DNA of 64,000 nucleotides, from positions 558,001-622,000 of the forward strand of contig NZNV01000017.1 in the NCBI GenBank assembly GCA_002695025.1, in the 5' to 3' direction. The translations under genes and the position numbers were made by a program. The DNA comes from Owenweeksia sp. (GTDB taxonomy: Bacteria; Bacteroidota; Bacteroidia; Flavobacteriales; Schleiferiaceae). Positions 36,720 to 45,548 of this stretch are shown one piece after another. Numbering within the stretch: position 1 is the stretch's first letter; each line of letters begins with the position of its first letter. Under the pieces are notes generated by a model. That model was not told the origin of the DNA and searched no databases. It saw nothing but the letters and a program-made list of their open reading frames with translations.

Positions 36720-38926
36720 GTTTAGTACAGTTTTTCAGGGTATTAAACCGGAACCTTAACCTGTTCCTGCTGTGCTCTATTGTATTGGCTGTAGTGGTAT
36801 TTTTCCTTACCCGTAACCTTCCTAAAGAATACCAGTCCGAAACGGAGGTATACACCGGTATTGCATCCGGGCTTAATGTGGCTTCCGTAGAGAACTCTGC
36901 CCTCGACTTCTTTGCCACCAGTAACGAGTATGATAACCTGATCAATATTATTCAGTCCAAGCAAACTTTGGTTGAGGTTGGTGAACGCTTATTGTACCGC
37001 CACATGATGCTGGACAGCGCTGATCCACGTTTTATCAGCGAGGAAAACTGGGGGCATTTTCGTTATAAGATGCCTCAGGAACTGGAAGATTCCCTCCTGG
37101 TACCCGGTTCCATGAACGAAACCCTGGAGAATATACGGGAGTATAAACAGAAAAACTACGACTCCTACCTGGTAAAGCTCACTTTTGAAGACGGAGGCTC
37201 ACCCTACAGCTATAAATCCATTCAACGGATCAACGTATACCGGCTGCAAAACTCTGACCTTATCAAGATCAGCTACACCTGGTCCGATCCGGGAATTGTA
37301 CAAAGCACCCTGGAAATCCTCAACGATGTGTTTACCGATAAGATGGCCCAGATCAAAATGGGGCAATCCAGTGACGTAATAGAGTATTTCCAGGAACAGG
37401 TAAAATTAGCCAGTCAGCGGTTACAGGTAGCCGAAACCAAGCTGAAGGATTTCCGCATCAAGAACCGCATTATCAATTACCAGGAACAAACCAAGTCCAT
37501 CGCTACCTTAAAGGAAATGATGGAGGATGAATACCAGAAGGAACTGGCGGTAAAAGCCGCTGCCGAAGCCTCCGTGCAAAAGCTTGAAAAACAGCTGGAA
37601 CTCAATAAAGAGATCATTAAGTTCAGTGATGATATCCTCGAAAAGCGCAAGCAGCTGGCTGACCTTAAATTTAAGATTGCTCAACTGGAGGTGTACTATA
37701 AGGACGCCCGGGAGCTGGAAAAATTAAAAAACGAAGCCGAACGCCTGGAAGCCTCCTTGAATAATACGGTTGAAAAGCGTTACCAGTACGGTAAAACTAC
37801 CGAAGGTGTACCCCTCCGAGATGTATTGCAGGAATGGCTTAGTTATACCTTGGCTTTGGATGAGGCTAATGCCCGACTGGAGGTTTTTGAAACCCGTAAA
37901 ACCTATTTCCGCTCTGTATATGATGAGTTTGCCCCTCTTGGTTCTGAGATAGCGCGTATGGAGCGCGAAATTGCGGTGGAAGAGAGGCATTACCTGGAAC
38001 TGTTGCACAGTATGAATATGGCCATGATGCGCCAGCAAAGTGAAACCCTGGCCACTGGTGGTCTGGTAGTAACGGTGCCACCCAGTTACCCGCTTCAGCC
38101 CCAGAAATCCAAATCGATGTTATTGGTACTGGTAGCGGCAGTAATAGGCTTTATTGTACCCTTCAGTATTGTGATCATTATGGAGTTCCTGGATAACACC
38201 ATACGCCATCCGGAAAGAGCGGAGGAGTTAACCGGTTTAAAACTGCTGGGTGCGTTCCCGGACCTGATGGAATACAGTAAGAACAAGAACGTAGACATGG
38301 TCTGGCTCAGGGAAAAAGCATTGGGACTGATGAGCCAGAATACCCGATTGGAAATGCGAAACCTGGGAGTGTCCAATAAAAAGCCCAAGTTTGTAGTGGT
38401 TTTCAGCACACGTGAAAATGATGGTAAAGTATTCATTACTCACGAGTTGGCCAATGAGCTGGTTTCTATGAATTTTAAGGTGTTGGTCATCAGTCATAAA
38501 CCTGATGGTAGGGAAGCTTTTTATGATTCCGCCAGCTATGAGGGAGGACGTGAATTCCTTAAGACCCGCTCTTTTGAAGATCTGATACCGGCCGGCTATA
38601 CACCTTCGGTTTACGACTTTGTATTTATAACCTTCCAAAGTGTGCTTACCGAGCAATACCCGTTAGATCTGACCGAAAAGGCTGATATGGCTTTTTGTGT
38701 GATCTCGGCCCACCGTTCATGGAACAAAGCTGATCGTTTTGCCATGAAGGAGTTTGTGAATACGCTTAATGTTCCGCCTCGCCTTATCGTAAACGGTGTG
38801 GATCCTGATTATATGGATGCCGTACTCGGAGACATTAAGAAATCCCGTTCCTTCCTGCGGAGGTTTATGAAAATGATCTTTACCCTGGAGTTCCATTCCA
38901 AGGGCTTCAGATCACGCAATAAGTAA
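36716..38926 (+). CDS. polysaccharide co-polymerase (GumC/Wzc-like) with degenerate BY-kinase domain
   Basis: A 736-aa protein. TM1 is at about 15-32 (LFLLCSIVLAVVVFFL). A periplasmic Wzz-like region with long coiled coils (about 225-440) follows, then the P-rich segment PPSYPLQPQKSKS and TM2 at 469-489. A C-terminal cytoplasmic domain shaped like a bacterial tyrosine kinase ends it. Its nucleotide motifs are broken: the Walker A position reads STRENDGKV (564-572, no GKS/T), the A' motif reads VLVISHKPDGR (no Asp), and Walker B reads YDFVFITFQS (no Asp). The tail has no tyrosine cluster. It probably sets chain length or links to export without kinase activity. Confidence 0.9.
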   Translation: MSLVQFFRVLNRNLNLFLLCSIVLAVVVFFLTRNLPKEYQSETEVYTGIASGLNVASVENSALDFFATSNEYDNLINIIQSKQTLVEVGERLLYRHMMLDSADPRFISEENWGHFRYKMPQELEDSLLVPGSMNETLENIREYKQKNYDSYLVKLTFEDGGSPYSYKSIQRINVYRLQNSDLIKISYTWSDPGIVQSTLEILNDVFTDKMAQIKMGQSSDVIEYFQEQVKLASQRLQVAETKLKDFRIKNRIINYQEQTKSIATLKEMMEDEYQKELAVKAAAEASVQKLEKQLELNKEIIKFSDDILEKRKQLADLKFKIAQLEVYYKDARELEKLKNEAERLEASLNNTVEKRYQYGKTTEGVPLRDVLQEWLSYTLALDEANARLEVFETRKTYFRSVYDEFAPLGSEIARMEREIAVEERHYLELLHSMNMAMMRQQSETLATGGLVVTVPPSYPLQPQKSKSMLLVLVAAVIGFIVPFSIVIIMEFLDNTIRHPERAEELTGLKLLGAFPDLMEYSKNKNVDMVWLREKALGLMSQNTRLEMRNLGVSNKKPKFVVVFSTRENDGKVFITHELANELVSMNFKVLVISHKPDGREAFYDSASYEGGREFLKTRSFEDLIPAGYTPSVYDFVFITFQSVLTEQYPLDLTEKADMAFCVISAHRSWNKADRFAMKEFVNTLNVPPRLIVNGVDPDYMDAVLGDIKKSRSFLRRFMKMIFTLEFHSKGFRSRNK

Positions 38927-39046
38927 GACGTTTACCTTTCTGTATAAGAATTTGCGTATAGTGCTTTTCAGTAAAAGTATCGAGTTGACCAAGCTTAGCT
39001 TAAAGACCGGATAAGCTGTATCCCCGATAAGAATTAAGAATAAGGT

Positions 39047-40519
39047 TTACTTGGTATTGGCTTTTCTTCCTCCTCGTGGAGTAGGTTTATTATCAGGAAG
39101 TTCATACCAGCCTTCCTCGTTCCAGTAGCGCATATTGTACACGAAAACGATGGCTATAAAGGTGGTAATGGAAACCGGGAACTGGGTAAGTACGGAGTTC
39201 CCGTAATTGGCCATCAGTATACCCGCGTAGCCCGCCAGTATGGCCATGGAAATATTTCTGCGCTCCATATCCGGGAACCGCCACATGAACATAACGCCCC
39301 GCACGAGGATAAATATCCACATGCCCACGTAAAAGATCCGGCCGATAAGTCCTGTTTCAGCACGGATACGGGTATATAGTCCGTCAGGCTCAAAATTGGC
39401 CAGCCAGGTGCCCGGTGAAAAGCGTTGTCCCCATGAACCCACCGTTCCCATACCGCCTCCAAAGGGTTTATCACGGAGGTATTCGGTAAGTCTGGCACGG
39501 TTACGCAATCGGGTGTTCAGCGAAGCATCTTTAGGGTCAAGGGCCGTACGCAGCCGGTTTATATCGTAATTGGCATTTCCTATGGTGGTGTATTTCAGGA
39601 AAATAAAGGCACTCAATAATATGGCTCCGCCAATAGAAAGCATCCTGAAATTACGGGTCATGATAAGGTAAAGGATACCTCCTATACCCGGTACAGCCAA
39701 GGCACCACGGGTACCACTGAGCATAAGAGCATAAAAGGAAAAAAGTCCCAGGACCACGTAAAATATCCTGCGGCCCATACTCCAGGGACCTAAGCAGAGA
39801 ATAAAACTCATGATGGATATTTGTCCCATGGCGGCCCCAAAGGTTCCTGCGTCAAAATAATAGGAGAAGATGCGAAGTTTTCCGAATAATACGTGGGTAA
39901 CTGCAGCTCCTTCATCCAGCCAACGCTGTTCATAAGAGTCCACACCGAAGAACTTTTGTTTCATGGCCCAGAGAATGGCAAATACAGACATACCCAGCCA
40001 GATATTGAAGAACTGAAACCAGTCCTTCCGATCGGTAAACAGTATAAAACACAGCCCAACCAGCAGTAACTGGTATAAGGCTACACCCCGCATGGAGTAG
40101 AACCAGGCGGCAAAGCTATACGCCTGAGGGTTGAATATCTGCAGGATAATGTAAGCCATCCAAATAGCCATGAGAAGCACCACTTCATTGGCGGCAAGTG
40201 AGAAATCCACCTTTTTCCAGTGCTTGAGGGCCAGCACCACATAGGTGAAAACCAGCACTATATCTATGGTGAGTCCGAATGGGAAGCTGGAAGGCACATA
40301 CCGGCCCAGGATGGGCAGTATGAATGACATGATCAGCACAAAGTAGATCCCGAATTTGGGGAAACGAAAGAAGATCACGAAAAAGATGATCATAAAAGGG
40401 ATGGCAACGGCCGCACCGGCCACTATCAAGCCCTTGGTAACCATGAGGTATCCCGTTACCGCAGCCATCAGGGCGGAGATAACGTATTTTATAAGATCAC
40501 TGGTAAATAAACGTCCCAA
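39047..40519 (-). CDS. O-antigen polymerase/ligase family (Wzy-like) membrane protein
   Basis: A 490-aa protein with about ten to twelve predicted membrane helices and a basic tail (TPRGGRKANTK). The family region is the large periplasmic loop NTRLRNRARLTEYLRDKPFGGGMGTVG, then NFEPDGLYTRIRAETGLIGRIFYVGMWIF, typical of the O-antigen ligase/polymerase superfamily. In this locus it most likely polymerises repeat units flipped by the Wzx-type protein; a ligase role cannot be excluded. It follows the unknown exported protein by 5 nt on the same strand and converges with the co-polymerase operon. The 120-nt convergent gap shows no strong terminator. Confidence 0.87.
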   Translation of the reverse strand: MGRLFTSDLIKYVISALMAAVTGYLMVTKGLIVAGAAVAIPFMIIFFVIFFRFPKFGIYFVLIMSFILPILGRYVPSSFPFGLTIDIVLVFTYVVLALKHWKKVDFSLAANEVVLLMAIWMAYIILQIFNPQAYSFAAWFYSMRGVALYQLLLVGLCFILFTDRKDWFQFFNIWLGMSVFAILWAMKQKFFGVDSYEQRWLDEGAAVTHVLFGKLRIFSYYFDAGTFGAAMGQISIMSFILCLGPWSMGRRIFYVVLGLFSFYALMLSGTRGALAVPGIGGILYLIMTRNFRMLSIGGAILLSAFIFLKYTTIGNANYDINRLRTALDPKDASLNTRLRNRARLTEYLRDKPFGGGMGTVGSWGQRFSPGTWLANFEPDGLYTRIRAETGLIGRIFYVGMWIFILVRGVMFMWRFPDMERRNISMAILAGYAGILMANYGNSVLTQFPVSITTFIAIVFVYNMRYWNEEGWYELPDNKPTPRGGRKANTK

Positions 40520-40524
40520 GCGGA

Positions 40525-41298
40525 TCAGGTTTTGAAATCAAAACTAGGCGGTAAACGTATAAATTCGGAAAAGTTTTCGATGTCCGTCTCGTAATACAGG
40601 TAATCAAACAAACCCTCATTGATATACATGGACTGCCCGTTGATGGTAAAGTCCTTTCTAACACCTTCCACATCACGAAAAACCTTATGCAGCGAAAAGA
40701 ACTGGAAGCGGATCCGGTCCATTACGGTAAAAGGCTGGATCATAGCCACAAATTCACGGTCAAAATTTTCATTTACGGCTACTTTACCCCTTATGGCGCT
40801 CATCACTTTGGACTTATTTATATTCCGGATAGTGCCGGCATCCAGCAGATTTATGGTAATAAGCTGCACAGCCGTATCCTTTAAATTGTCCAGGGCATCC
40901 AGGGCATTTTTGTTAAAGAGATAATAACTTACATGGGTGGTGTTTTTCCAGCCTTTTTGGGTGAATTCATATTTATAGAACCCATCGGAAAAGATCTTGA
41001 CCAACAATACTAAGGTATCCTTGCCGTAGAGTGTGGGATAGATCCTGAACTCCTCAAAATTGTCCGACCCCAGGCGGTGTGGCTTCTCCTTGTAAAACTT
41101 CTTATCGGTAGAAATGTGGCGCTCCGGAATGGTCTTTTTAGCTGATGTCCATTGACCGTCAATGGAGTACATCCAACCGGTAACATCCTTTTTCAGAACC
41201 GAGAACGGGCGTCTGGAAAATTGAGGCAAGGGATTGTTATCACGTAGTTGGGCAGATAGCTGGAGGCTAACAAACAGCAGGAAAACAGTTAAGCGCAT
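40525..41298 (-). CDS. exported protein of unknown function, co-transcribed with the Wzy-like gene
   Basis: A 257-aa protein with a signal peptide (MRLTVFLLFVSLQLSAQ) and no further membrane helix. I recognise no family. The mature part is mixed alpha/beta with many aromatic residues (GWMYSIDGQWTSAKK, DNFEEFRIYPTLYGKDTLVLLVKIFSDGFYKYEF, SMYINEGLFDYLYYETDIENFSEFI). Because it is first in a two-gene operon with the polymerase, an envelope role in polysaccharide assembly or attachment is inferred. An exact -7 box lies 26 nt upstream. Confidence 0.82.
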   Translation of the reverse strand: MRLTVFLLFVSLQLSAQLRDNNPLPQFSRRPFSVLKKDVTGWMYSIDGQWTSAKKTIPERHISTDKKFYKEKPHRLGSDNFEEFRIYPTLYGKDTLVLLVKIFSDGFYKYEFTQKGWKNTTHVSYYLFNKNALDALDNLKDTAVQLITINLLDAGTIRNINKSKVMSAIRGKVAVNENFDREFVAMIQPFTVMDRIRFQFFSLHKVFRDVEGVRKDFTINGQSMYINEGLFDYLYYETDIENFSEFIRLPPSFDFKT

Positions 41299-41323
41299 AA
41301 ACTTTTCAAGAAATGAATATGAA

Positions 41324-41331
41324 CAAAAATA
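41324..41331 (-). promoter_or_regulatory. candidate -7 box for the exported protein and Wzy-like operon
   Basis: The minus strand reads TATTTTTG, an exact TAnnTTTG match, 26 nt before the ATG at 41298. A T-run rather than TTG stands about 18 nt upstream. Confidence 0.4.
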
Positions 41332-41366
41332 GGAATATACCCCGCTAAAGATTGTTCCTAAAAAAT

Positions 41367-41374
41367 TATTTTTG
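41367..41374 (+). promoter_or_regulatory. candidate -7 box for the glycosyltransferase run
   Basis: TATTTTTG is an exact TAnnTTTG match. It includes the TTG codon at 41372, the farthest upstream possible start of the following gene, which argues that translation begins farther downstream. No -33 element is at normal spacing; a TTG lies only 12 nt upstream. Confidence 0.4.
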
Positions 41375-41398
41375 AAATGCTATTCAACAATCTGCCTT

Positions 41399-42316
41399 TT
41401 GAACACTGTTCCGGCTACACCTTTGGTTTCATTCTTAACGGTTAATTACCGCCAGCCGGAGGTTACCCTGCAACTTTTACGATCACTCCAAAAACTGGAT
41501 TACCCTAAATGGGAAATTATTGTGGTGGAGAACGGAGATGAGGATAGTGCCCTCAGCGGGCCTCTGGCGAATGATCCGCGTGCTACCTATTATGCCACCC
41601 ACCAGAACCTCGGTTTTGCAGGAGGCAATAATGCCGGCCTTCATTTGTGTAAAGGGGAATACACCCTATTTATCAATAACGATACGGAGGTAGAACCTGA
41701 TTTTCTGAGTTCGTTAATAAGTTTCGTGGTGAAGCAACCAAAACTGGGTATGCTAAGCCCTAAAATTTGTTTTTACCAGCAGCCGGATACAATTCAGTAT
41801 GCCGGTTTTTATCCCATGAGTACTATAACCATCCGCAACTCAGGTATCGGTTGGATGGAGAAGGACCTTGGGCAATACAATGATGTACGTACTACGGCTT
41901 ATATCCACGGGGCTGCCATGCTGGTGCCGCGTAAGGTGATTGATGAAGTAGGTGTAATGTACGAGGATTACTTCCTGTACTACGAGGAATACGATTGGTG
42001 TGAGCGAATAAAGCAGGCCGGGTACGAAATATGGTATTACGGAGCCTCTACGGTATACCATAAAGAGTCTGTTAGTACCGGGCAGGACAGTCCTTTAAAG
42101 ATCTATTACCTTACCCGCAACCGCTTGCTGTTTGCTCGCAGAAATTACCCAGCCTGGCGCAGCGCCCTGGCTTTTCTGTATTTTGGCCTGGTGGCCGTAC
42201 CCAAAAACACGTTACAATGGTTCCTGAAAGGAAGGAAAGACCTGGCTATGGCCTTTTTAAAAGGATTCTGGTGGAACCTAACCCATAAAGCAAAACCTCG
42301 TGAGAATAGGAATTGA
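41399..42316 (+). CDS. family 2 glycosyltransferase (rhamnosyltransferase-like)
   Basis: About 305 aa from TTG at 41399 (MNTVPATPLVSFLTVNY). No in-frame ATG exists near the conserved N-terminus, and the TTG at 41372 lies within a promoter-like box; TTG at 41423 is a third choice. The GT-A domain has VVENGDED, the LGFAGGNNAGL segment, metal-binding NNDTEVEPDF (DxE type) and YEEYDWCERIKQAGYEIWY, all typical of the WbbL/rhamnosyltransferase group of GT2. It is probably cytosolic or peripheral to the membrane. The next gene starts 17 nt before its stop. Confidence 0.88.
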   Translation: MNTVPATPLVSFLTVNYRQPEVTLQLLRSLQKLDYPKWEIIVVENGDEDSALSGPLANDPRATYYATHQNLGFAGGNNAGLHLCKGEYTLFINNDTEVEPDFLSSLISFVVKQPKLGMLSPKICFYQQPDTIQYAGFYPMSTITIRNSGIGWMEKDLGQYNDVRTTAYIHGAAMLVPRKVIDEVGVMYEDYFLYYEEYDWCERIKQAGYEIWYYGASTVYHKESVSTGQDSPLKIYYLTRNRLLFARRNYPAWRSALAFLYFGLVAVPKNTLQWFLKGRKDLAMAFLKGFWWNLTHKAKPRENRN

Positions 42317-43439
42317 GGCCCAGCGCATTTTCAGGGAACATAAGCACGGGATGGATTTCGTGGCTCTGGAAATGATCCGCAAGCTACAAGAGATAGACAC
42401 GCATAATGAGTACGTGATCTTTGTAAATGAAGGGCCGGATACCGCCTGTTTGCAGGAAACCCCTAATTGTAAGATAGAAGTTTTTGGCGGGCCTTACCCG
42501 CTCTGGGAACAGGTGAAACTGCCAAAGGCGGCCCACAAGGCCGGGGTTGACCTTTTACATTGTACTTCCAATACAGCTCCGGTAAATTGCCCGGTTCCTC
42601 TGGTAGTTACCATTCACGATATTATTTATTTTGAAACTCACCCGCTGCGTGCCAAAGGCTACAGTTCCTACCAGAAATTCGGGAACCTATACCGCAGGGC
42701 GGTGGTAAAACGAATATTGGATAAGGCACGTGTGATCATTACTGTTTCCAACTATGAAAAGGAGCGTTTTCACAACTTCCTTGACCTGCCGGATGAGCAG
42801 GTGAGGGTAGTGTATAACGGAGTAGGTGAGCATTTCAGAAAGATAGAAGACCACGACCAACTGGAAAAGATCCGCAGCCAATACGGTCTGCCACAGAAAT
42901 TCTTCCTGTTCCTGGGAAATACCGATCCTAAAAAAAACACCCGCAATACCGTAAAGGCTTACGCACGATACTGTGAGAAATATGGCCAGGATCATAAACT
43001 GGTTATCGGGGACCTGGACCCTGAGATCATTCGTGGCTTTTTAGCGGAAGATGGTTTGGAGCGTTTCTTTCAACAGATCCACTTTACCGGCTATATCAAT
43101 AATAAGGACTTGCCGGCTGTGATCAACCTGGCGGATATCTTCCTGTATCCCAGTAAACGGGAGAGTTTTGGTATCCCCGTACTGGAAGGGATGGCCTCAG
43201 GAACACCGGTTATAATCAGCAATACATCTTCTATGCCCGAAGTGGGAGGAGAGGCCGCTCTTTTCGTAGATCCAGAAGTACCGGGTCAGATCACGGAGGG
43301 AATTCATAAATTGCTGGGTGATGCGGTTCTTCGCCAGCAAAACATTGCCAAAGGGCTGGAGCGGGCCCGGTCTTTTAGCTGGACCCAAACCGCTCAGAGT
43401 GTACTGGAGATATACAAAGAAGTAGTAAAAGCCCCCTGA
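42300..43439 (+). CDS. family 4 glycosyltransferase (GT-B fold)
   Basis: A 379-aa retaining GT4 enzyme with a GTG start that overlaps the previous gene by 17 nt. The N-terminal acceptor domain has MRIGIEAQRIFREHKHGMDFVALEMI. The C-terminal domain has FFLFLGNTDPKKNTRNTVKAYA and the EX7E region SKRESFGIPVLEGMASGTPVIISN, followed by PEVGGEAALFVDPE. This is close to the mannosyl- and rhamnosyltransferases of O-antigen loci; the donor sugar is not readable. It is part of a run of four overlapping or adjacent glycosyltransferase genes. Confidence 0.92.
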   Translation: MRIGIEAQRIFREHKHGMDFVALEMIRKLQEIDTHNEYVIFVNEGPDTACLQETPNCKIEVFGGPYPLWEQVKLPKAAHKAGVDLLHCTSNTAPVNCPVPLVVTIHDIIYFETHPLRAKGYSSYQKFGNLYRRAVVKRILDKARVIITVSNYEKERFHNFLDLPDEQVRVVYNGVGEHFRKIEDHDQLEKIRSQYGLPQKFFLFLGNTDPKKNTRNTVKAYARYCEKYGQDHKLVIGDLDPEIIRGFLAEDGLERFFQQIHFTGYINNKDLPAVINLADIFLYPSKRESFGIPVLEGMASGTPVIISNTSSMPEVGGEAALFVDPEVPGQITEGIHKLLGDAVLRQQNIAKGLERARSFSWTQTAQSVLEIYKEVVKAP

Positions 43440-43442
43440 GAT

Positions 43443-44288
43443 ATGTACCATTTTGTTCCACCCAAACGCATTCGCAAGTTCCAGAAGTACAACTATGTAA
43501 AGTTTGAGGATGTGCCAGCTGCCGATTTTGATGCTATACGCACGAAGATGGAGAAACTGCAAAGTGATGAGCCATTGGTTACCGTGGGGCTTATAGCTTA
43601 TAACGAACAAAATTATATACTGGCTACGTTGGCGAGCCTGGCCGAAACACGTTGCCCCTTTCCCATTGAGATCATTGTGGTGAATAACAATTCAACCGAT
43701 GATACCCAGAAATTCATTGACCGTTGCGGAGTGAAGGGGGTCAGGGAAACCCGGCAGGGCTATCCTTTTGCCCGGCAAGCTGGTCTGCACGCAGCCAGGG
43801 GCAAGTACTTTATTTCCGGTGATACCGATACCATATACACCTCACGGTGGGTAGAGCTTATGGTAAGGCCTATGCAGCGTAATCCTTTTATTGTTTGCAC
43901 CTACAGTTTGCACGCTTTTTACCGTGACGACAATAAATACCCCGTGGGTTTACAGTTCTATCAGTACGCTAAGCTCATAGGTATTTATTCCAAGGACGTA
44001 TCCCGTCCCCAACTCAACTGTGGTGGAGCCAGTATGGCTTTTCCGGTGGAAACAGCCATGAAATTCGGAGGCTATAATACCCAGTTGGTCCGGGGGTCAG
44101 ACGGTTATATGGCTCTGCAACTTTCCGATTACGGCAAAATAAAAATGGTAGCCGATCAGCAAGCCGTGATCTATACCAATATGCGTAGGACCGATAATGA
44201 CGGCAGCCTTATACAAGCTTTCTGGATCCGCTTTAAATACAATATCCGCTACATCTTCTCCAACTTCACCAAACAAAAGGAACGCTGA
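43443..44288 (+). CDS. family 2 glycosyltransferase
   Basis: A 281-aa GT2 enzyme. After an N-terminal extension of about 40 residues (MYHFVPPKRIRKFQKYNYVKFEDV) the GT-A fold begins: LVTVGLIAYNEQNYILATLASL, VVNNNSTDDTQKFI, and the metal-binding DTDT near residue 129. SRPQLNCGGASMAFPVE and RGSDGYMALQL follow. It has no clear membrane helix. The ATG lies 3 nt after the GT4 stop and its TGA overlaps the next ATG (TGATG), so the run is translated as one unit. Confidence 0.9.
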   Translation: MYHFVPPKRIRKFQKYNYVKFEDVPAADFDAIRTKMEKLQSDEPLVTVGLIAYNEQNYILATLASLAETRCPFPIEIIVVNNNSTDDTQKFIDRCGVKGVRETRQGYPFARQAGLHAARGKYFISGDTDTIYTSRWVELMVRPMQRNPFIVCTYSLHAFYRDDNKYPVGLQFYQYAKLIGIYSKDVSRPQLNCGGASMAFPVETAMKFGGYNTQLVRGSDGYMALQLSDYGKIKMVADQQAVIYTNMRRTDNDGSLIQAFWIRFKYNIRYIFSNFTKQKER

Positions 44289-45457
44289 TGGAAGTACTCT
44301 TCTGGTTGTTGATAGCCCTGGTTTTTTATACGTACGTGGGTTATGGTATATTGTTGTTCTTCCTGGTTCGGATCAAGCGCCTCTTAGGTGGCGATAAGTT
44401 TAAATTCGATCCTGCTTTTGAGCCGGATGTAACACTGGTTATCCCTTCCTATAACGAAGAAAGTATTATCCTGAAAAAGGCTGAGAACAGCCTTGCTCTG
44501 GACTATCCCAGGGAAAAACTCCGCATCCTTTTTATTACTGATGGGAGTACCGACAATACCCCTAACCTTTTACGCGGGTTAGAAGGAATAGAAGTGCTGC
44601 ATGAAGATCGCAGGGCCGGTAAATCGGCTGCTGAAAACCGGGCCATGACCTATGTAAAAAGCCCTATAGTGGTTTTCTGCGATGCGAATACCATGTTAAA
44701 TAAGGAAAGCATCCGTGAACTGGTAAAATATTACCAGTATCCGCAAATAGGCGGGGTTTCCGGTGAAAAACGGGTAATGAGCAAAGAGGCTGATACAGCC
44801 AGTGCGGCAGGGGAGGGAATGTACTGGAAATATGAATCCACCCTTAAAAAGTGGGATTTTGAGTTATACTCTATTGTAGGTGCTGCGGGTGAATTGGTTT
44901 CTTTTCGCAGCAACCTGATGACTGATCTTGAAGAAGACACCATACTGGATGACTTCATGCAGAGCCTGAGGATCTGTGAAAAAGGATATCGCTTTGCCTA
45001 CGAGCCTAAGGCCTATGCTATGGAAACCGCCAGTGAAGATGTAAAGGAAGAACTTAAGCGTAAGATCAGGATTGCGGCAGGAGGATGGCAATCCATGAGC
45101 CGTTTAACCGGCTTACTCAACCCCTTCAAAAACTTCACCCTGAGTTTCCAATATGTGTCGCACCGCGTCCTCCGCTGGTCCGTTTCTGCTTTTGCCTTAC
45201 CTCTTATTTTTCTACTAAACGTCTGGTTGTCCTATCAGGAAAATCTTACGTATCAGTTTATTCTGGTTCTTCAGCTGTTATTTTATGGCATGGGTATTTT
45301 AGGGTGGTCGCTTGAGAATAGGCAAATTAGGATCAAAATTTTATTTATCCCCTACTATTTCATTATTATGAATTATGCGGTATTTGTAGGATTTTTCAGA
45401 TGGGTAAACAAGACTCAGAAATCTACTTGGGAAAGAGCAAAAAGAGCTGAAGTTTAA
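44288..45457 (+). CDS. family 2 glycosyltransferase, membrane-bound
   Basis: A 389-aa enzyme. N-terminal helix (LFWLLIALVFYTYVGYGILLFFLV) precedes a GT-A domain with DVTLVIPSYNEES, ITDGSTDNTPNLL, VFCDANTMLN, and KIRIAAGGWQSM, the motif equivalent to QxxRW in cellulose-synthase-like GT2 enzymes. Two or three C-terminal helices follow (VSAFALPLIFLLNVWL, YQFILVLQLLFYGMGIL, YYFIIMNYAVFVGFFRW). It may extend a polymer or add a branch at the membrane. It is the last gene of the four-gene glycosyltransferase run. Confidence 0.9.
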   Translation: MEVLFWLLIALVFYTYVGYGILLFFLVRIKRLLGGDKFKFDPAFEPDVTLVIPSYNEESIILKKAENSLALDYPREKLRILFITDGSTDNTPNLLRGLEGIEVLHEDRRAGKSAAENRAMTYVKSPIVVFCDANTMLNKESIRELVKYYQYPQIGGVSGEKRVMSKEADTASAAGEGMYWKYESTLKKWDFELYSIVGAAGELVSFRSNLMTDLEEDTILDDFMQSLRICEKGYRFAYEPKAYAMETASEDVKEELKRKIRIAAGGWQSMSRLTGLLNPFKNFTLSFQYVSHRVLRWSVSAFALPLIFLLNVWLSYQENLTYQFILVLQLLFYGMGILGWSLENRQIRIKILFIPYYFIIMNYAVFVGFFRWVNKTQKSTWERAKRAEV

Positions 45458-45513
45458 ATAGTTATGGAGTAAGTATTTTTCGATTAACGGCATGGTCAAC
45501 TCTGTCACATCCG

Positions 45514-45521
45514 TATCTTTG
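45514..45521 (+). promoter_or_regulatory. candidate -7 box of the LruC-domain gene
   Basis: TATCTTTG is an exact TAnnTTTG match, 27 nt before the chosen ATG at 45549. A TGG stands 18 nt upstream in place of TTG. Confidence 0.45.
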
Positions 45522-45548
45522 TAAGACATTTAAGTGACCCCTATTGCC

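Noticed and set aside
38927-39046. Terminator in the convergent gap after the co-polymerase
   Set aside because: Only short stems (AGCTTA/TAAGCT with a 9-nt loop; CTTTT/AAAAG) without T-runs.
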